Assembly (NCBI RefSeq): GCF_000314895.2 | Contig: NZ_CM001773.1 | Location: 2,906,550 to 2,924,542 of the forward strand | Source of the DNA: Providencia sneebia DSM 19967 | GTDB taxonomy: Bacteria; Pseudomonadota; Gammaproteobacteria; Enterobacterales; Enterobacteriaceae | Reading direction: 5' to 3' | DNA length: 17,993 bases | Shown here: positions 16,582 through 17,993 of the stretch, in pieces | Numbering within the stretch: position 1 is the stretch's first letter | Layout: the number at the start of each line of letters is the position of its first letter | Notes under the pieces: generated by a model | The model's database searches: none | The model's input: the letters and a program-made list of their open reading frames with translations, nothing else | Told to the model about the DNA's origin: nothing | Position numbers and translations under genes: made by a program

Positions 16582-16600
16582 CTGTCGTTAGCTGTCGTTA
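16582..16600. repeat. Tandem CTGTCGTTA repeat upstream of the moron promoter
   Basis: CTGTCGTTA occurs at 16582-16590 and 16592-16600, exactly 10 bases apart (one helical turn), about 20 bases upstream of the -35 element. Placement fits an activator or repressor site; function unknown. Confidence 0.4.
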
Positions 16601-16604
16601 ATAG

Positions 16605-16633
16605 TTGGCAAACCACTGTATACATATACAATG
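16605..16633 (+). promoter_or_regulatory. Plus-strand promoter overlapped by a LexA-like box
   Basis: TTGGCA (16605-16610) and TACAAT (16627-16632) are 16 bases apart and each match five of six consensus bases. A LexA-like 20-mer, CACTGTATACATATACAATG (16614-16633), overlaps the spacer and -10; it has CTG-N10-CAA and agrees with the consensus at about 16 positions. Transcription would start near 16639. No ORF follows before the terminator at 16657-16680. Confidence 0.4.
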
Positions 16634-16656
16634 ATACCTACTTGGTGCATTGATAC

Positions 16657-16680
16657 TAGGGCATAACTGCCCTATTTTTT
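16657..16680 (+). terminator. Strong plus-strand terminator overlapping the end of the GT frame
   Basis: TAGGGCA (16657-16663) pairs perfectly with TGCCCTA (16668-16674) around TAAC, followed by six Ts (16675-16680). Its T-run reads as the last lysine codons of the minus-strand tail gene. It only works for plus-strand transcription, where no gene lies immediately upstream. Confidence 0.8.
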
Positions 16681-16971
16681 ATGTATCAGCTCTAACGCTT
16701 TGGCTTCCATCAGTTGAATATCTTTCATCGCGGTTGTCAGGTCATTAATGCCATATGCCTTTGCCAACATGGGAATAACGGTGTAATCAATACCTGTTGG
16801 GCCATCCATGCTGACGCGCCATTGAGTAGATAATGCTTGAAATAAAGTCACAGAATCTTCAATATCGGATGTGACAGCAATTTCATCGTCACCCAAATCC
16901 CCCAGCAAATCTAACTCAATGGCAGACAACGGCTTGCTATAACACGCCTGAGCAACCGCAATTAGTTTTTT
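16672..16971 (-). CDS. Tail assembly chaperone T part (DUF1799-like), reached by -1 frameshift
   Basis: This frame is open from the slippery site A AAA AAC (16971-16965) to TAG at 16672, in the -1 frame relative to the G part. It gives about 98 residues containing SAIELDLLGDLGDDEIAV and, later, IDYTVIPMLAKAYGINDL, like the DUF1799 proteins that follow the tail chaperone in many siphophages. A TTG at 16929 could start it independently, but it has no good ribosome binding site, and the uninterrupted frame back through the heptamer favours synthesis as a G-T fusion, as lambda gpGT. The fusion binds the tape measure during tail assembly. Since the G part upstream is itself broken, the fusion is probably no longer made. 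Confidence 0.75.
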   Translation of the reverse strand, partial: KKLIAVAQACYSKPLSAIELDLLGDLGDDEIAVTSDIEDSVTLFQALSTQWRVSMDGPTGIDYTVIPMLAKAYGINDLTTAMKDIQLMEAKALELIHKK

Positions 16972-17251
16972 TCACGAATACCTAATAGCGCTTGGCGATA
17001 AGACGTGAAAATTTCAAAGGGAGCACCCGGATAGTTATCGAAGAACTCAGTAATATTAGCTTCATTAAATTCATGCTCTTTAAAGCCCCAGCCCTTAGCA
17101 ATTTGCAACAAGAAGCCCGAGTCAGTCAGGTTCTCTGCTTTACCCATATCATCCAATTCACTCATTTTTTATGCATGAAAATAAAAGGTAAATCACCTTG
17201 TTTACCATCTGGCAGGGTAATTTTTACAGTGTGTTCAAAGGTTGCATTTGG
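16962..17251 (-). pseudogene. Tail assembly chaperone G (TAC-type), truncated and frameshifted
   Basis: A clear tail assembly chaperone: MSELDDMGKAENLTDSGFLL then AKGW, FNEANITEFFDNYPGAP and the family-typical ending RQALLGIREKN. The apparent start at ATG 17165 is internal. In another frame immediately upstream (17251-17171) the normal N-terminal part is visible: PNATFEHTVKITLPDGKQGD then FIFMHKK. It would join MSELDD in one frame if the A5 run at 17166-17170 had six bases. No start codon remains: further upstream the frame meets a stop, and the sequence belongs to the holin-like gene. The gene therefore has both a one-base loss and a 5' deletion. The -1 slippery site at its 3' end is intact. 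Confidence 0.75.
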
Positions 17252-17476
17252 GATATAGGTTAAGCACAGCAGATAAAGTAAGAACTAACCAGTAATCCAG
17301 AGGGAGGTTAAATTTTAGCCATGTATATATAGCATCTGCAATATAGGAAATCATTGCTGCTGATATTAAAATAAAAATAACAAAAAATGTTTATATGTAA
17401 CCTTGGATTTTATTTGATGCCGAATCATTACTACGCAAACAAATAGAACAAAAATAAAAACTAAAGAATCACGCAT
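17235..17476 (-). pseudogene. Holin-like small membrane protein, frameshifted and fused at its end
   Basis: ATG 17476 (GAGAG upstream) opens MRDSLVFIFVLFVCVVMIRH, a membrane segment, followed by a basic stretch (QIKSKVTYKHF). The frame closes at 17366, but a one-base restoration in the T6 run (plus-strand A6, 17382-17387) continues it through VIFILISAAMISYIADAIYTW and LPLDYWLVLTLSAVLNLY, two more membrane segments. Size (about 80 aa) and three spans suit a phage holin, which would permeabilise the inner membrane for lysis. The last residues (PKCNL) come from tail-chaperone DNA read in a different frame, so the natural C-terminus was lost at a deletion junction near 17250-17270. Confidence 0.55.
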
Positions 17477-17539
17477 ATATACTCTCAAATGAATAACAAT
17501 TAAATACAGTATAAATGCTACTAACTAGATTACCTTAAA

Positions 17540-17902
17540 TTATCTTGCTCTTTCTGCCTCAATCTCTCGAATAGCTTTCTTATCTAAATTGCACTTTGCT
17601 ATTGAGTTCATAGCGTCAATAAGCAATTGCGGCATATCGCCCCAATCCACCCGTTCCGGTAATGCATGTTCAGCCTTAGCACCCTCACTACCCTGCCACC
17701 CATTCAGCATTAAAATTGCATCGCACCGCTGAAGCATCGCAATACATATCGCCATGTAATCAGCCTGTGATAGACCATCAGGTAGAGTTGCAGGGTTTAG
17801 TACAACATCACCATTCTTCGTAAGAATATCAGCAACTCGGTTAAACTCAGGGCGATTACAATCACGCAACCCTGACATAGGCCCAGCAATATAAATTTTC
17901 AT
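17540..17902 (-). CDS. DUF4406 protein, nucleoside-deoxyribosyltransferase-like
   Basis: A 120-aa phage early protein. The N-terminal two thirds match DUF4406: MKIYIAGPMSGLRDCNRPEF (1-20), with the IAGPMSG nucleotide-binding strand-turn; then NPATLPDGLSQADYMAICIA and CDAILMLNGWQGSEGAKAEH, the pattern shared with nucleoside 2-deoxyribosyltransferases. After AEHAL the usual family ending is replaced by a segment PERVDWGDMPQLLIDAMNSI and a charged tail, which may be lineage-specific or a fusion. A role in nucleotide metabolism or base modification is possible but unproven for this family. AGGGT precedes ATG 17902. In lambda-like order it belongs to the early region, before lysis genes. Confidence 0.8.
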   Translation of the reverse strand: MKIYIAGPMSGLRDCNRPEFNRVADILTKNGDVVLNPATLPDGLSQADYMAICIAMLQRCDAILMLNGWQGSEGAKAEHALPERVDWGDMPQLLIDAMNSIAKCNLDKKAIREIEAERAR

Positions 17903-17904
17903 AA

Positions 17905-17993
17905 TTACCCTAAAAAAGAAAAAGGCCGCACTAGGCGACCTCTTGAATGTGAACTATTAGGAAATTCCGGAGAGTTGGAATTGTCGCTATGGG
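17905..17993 (-). CDS. End of a small phage ORF (partial, doubtful)
   Basis: One minus-strand frame is open from the window edge to TAA 17907-17905, three bases before the DUF4406 ATG. It ends in SHSRGRLVRPFSFLG, with the basic 'GRL.RPF' ending seen in some short phage leader-type ORFs. The terminator at 17912-17940 lies inside it, which argues against it being a normal gene; most likely only the hairpin matters. Confidence 0.2.
   Translation of the reverse strand, partial: HSDNSNSPEFPNSSHSRGRLVRPFSFLG
17912..17940 (-). terminator. Terminator upstream of the DUF4406 gene
   Basis: Minus strand GGTCGC (17940-17935) pairs with GCGGCC (17929-17924, one G-U) around a 5-base loop, followed by TTTTTCTTTTTT (17923-17912). 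It ends, or attenuates, transcription just 9 bases before the DUF4406 ATG, so that gene is probably controlled by antitermination. Confidence 0.7.

Noticed and set aside
16672..16929. 85-aa DUF1799-like ORF starting independently at TTG 16929
   Set aside because: No good ribosome binding site, and the frame is open back to a canonical -1 slippery site, so fusion to the G part explains it better.
16992..17258. 88-aa plus-strand ORF opposite the tail chaperone
   Set aside because: It is antisense to clear chaperone coding sequence and has no family-like features.

Overview
The window looks like a chromosome segment of an enterobacterium, most likely Morganellaceae (Providencia or Proteus type). 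I infer this from the gene order yfhL / acpS-pdxJ-recO-era-rnc-lepB-lepA, the protein sequences and the AT-rich intergenic DNA; no database search was possible. A block of conserved housekeeping genes (about 3.6-10.8 kb) lies between two stretches of phage DNA.

Left stretch (1-3.45 kb): one end of a prophage. A rightward early operon (end of an unknown gene, SNF2-type helicase, a 92-aa protein, a small HTH/excisionase-like protein) converges on a leftward tyrosine integrase. The integrase promoter side faces yfhL, so the prophage end should lie at about 3.4-3.6 kb.

Core (3.6-10.8 kb): YfhL ferredoxin on the plus strand, then on the minus strand lepA-lepB (translation factor EF4, signal peptidase I), rnc-era-recO (RNase III, ribosome-assembly GTPase, recombination mediator) and pdxJ-acpS (vitamin B6 synthesis, acyl-carrier-protein activation). 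Genes within these groups are tightly spaced or overlap. A long stem-loop precedes rnc, where E. coli has its RNase III autoregulatory site.

Right stretch (about 10.9-18 kb): a degraded lambda-like prophage whose remaining genes keep lambda order when read leftwards: DUF4406 early gene, holin-like gene, [deletion], tail assembly chaperone G/GT, inserted cassette, tape measure N-terminus, [deletion], tail fibre C-terminus, a second cassette, and a DinI-like SOS gene with two LexA boxes beside lepA. The holin-like gene, the G chaperone and the tape measure each carry an apparent one-base loss in a homopolymer. The G-to-T junction keeps a canonical A AAA AAC slippery heptamer.

Two moron-like insertions are the most interesting parts. 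(1) A TPR-type protein followed with no gap by a HEPN-fold protein, with its own promoter, is a candidate defence or toxin-antitoxin-like pair. (2) Between GT and the tape measure lie an operon of two unrecognised proteins (116 and 243 aa) and a lipoprotein gene, each unit with its own predicted promoter and terminator. Next to these, on the opposite strand, a promoter overlapped by a LexA-like box leads within about 40 nt to a strong terminator, with no ORF: a possible small RNA. No tRNA, rRNA, CRISPR array or insertion sequence was seen.
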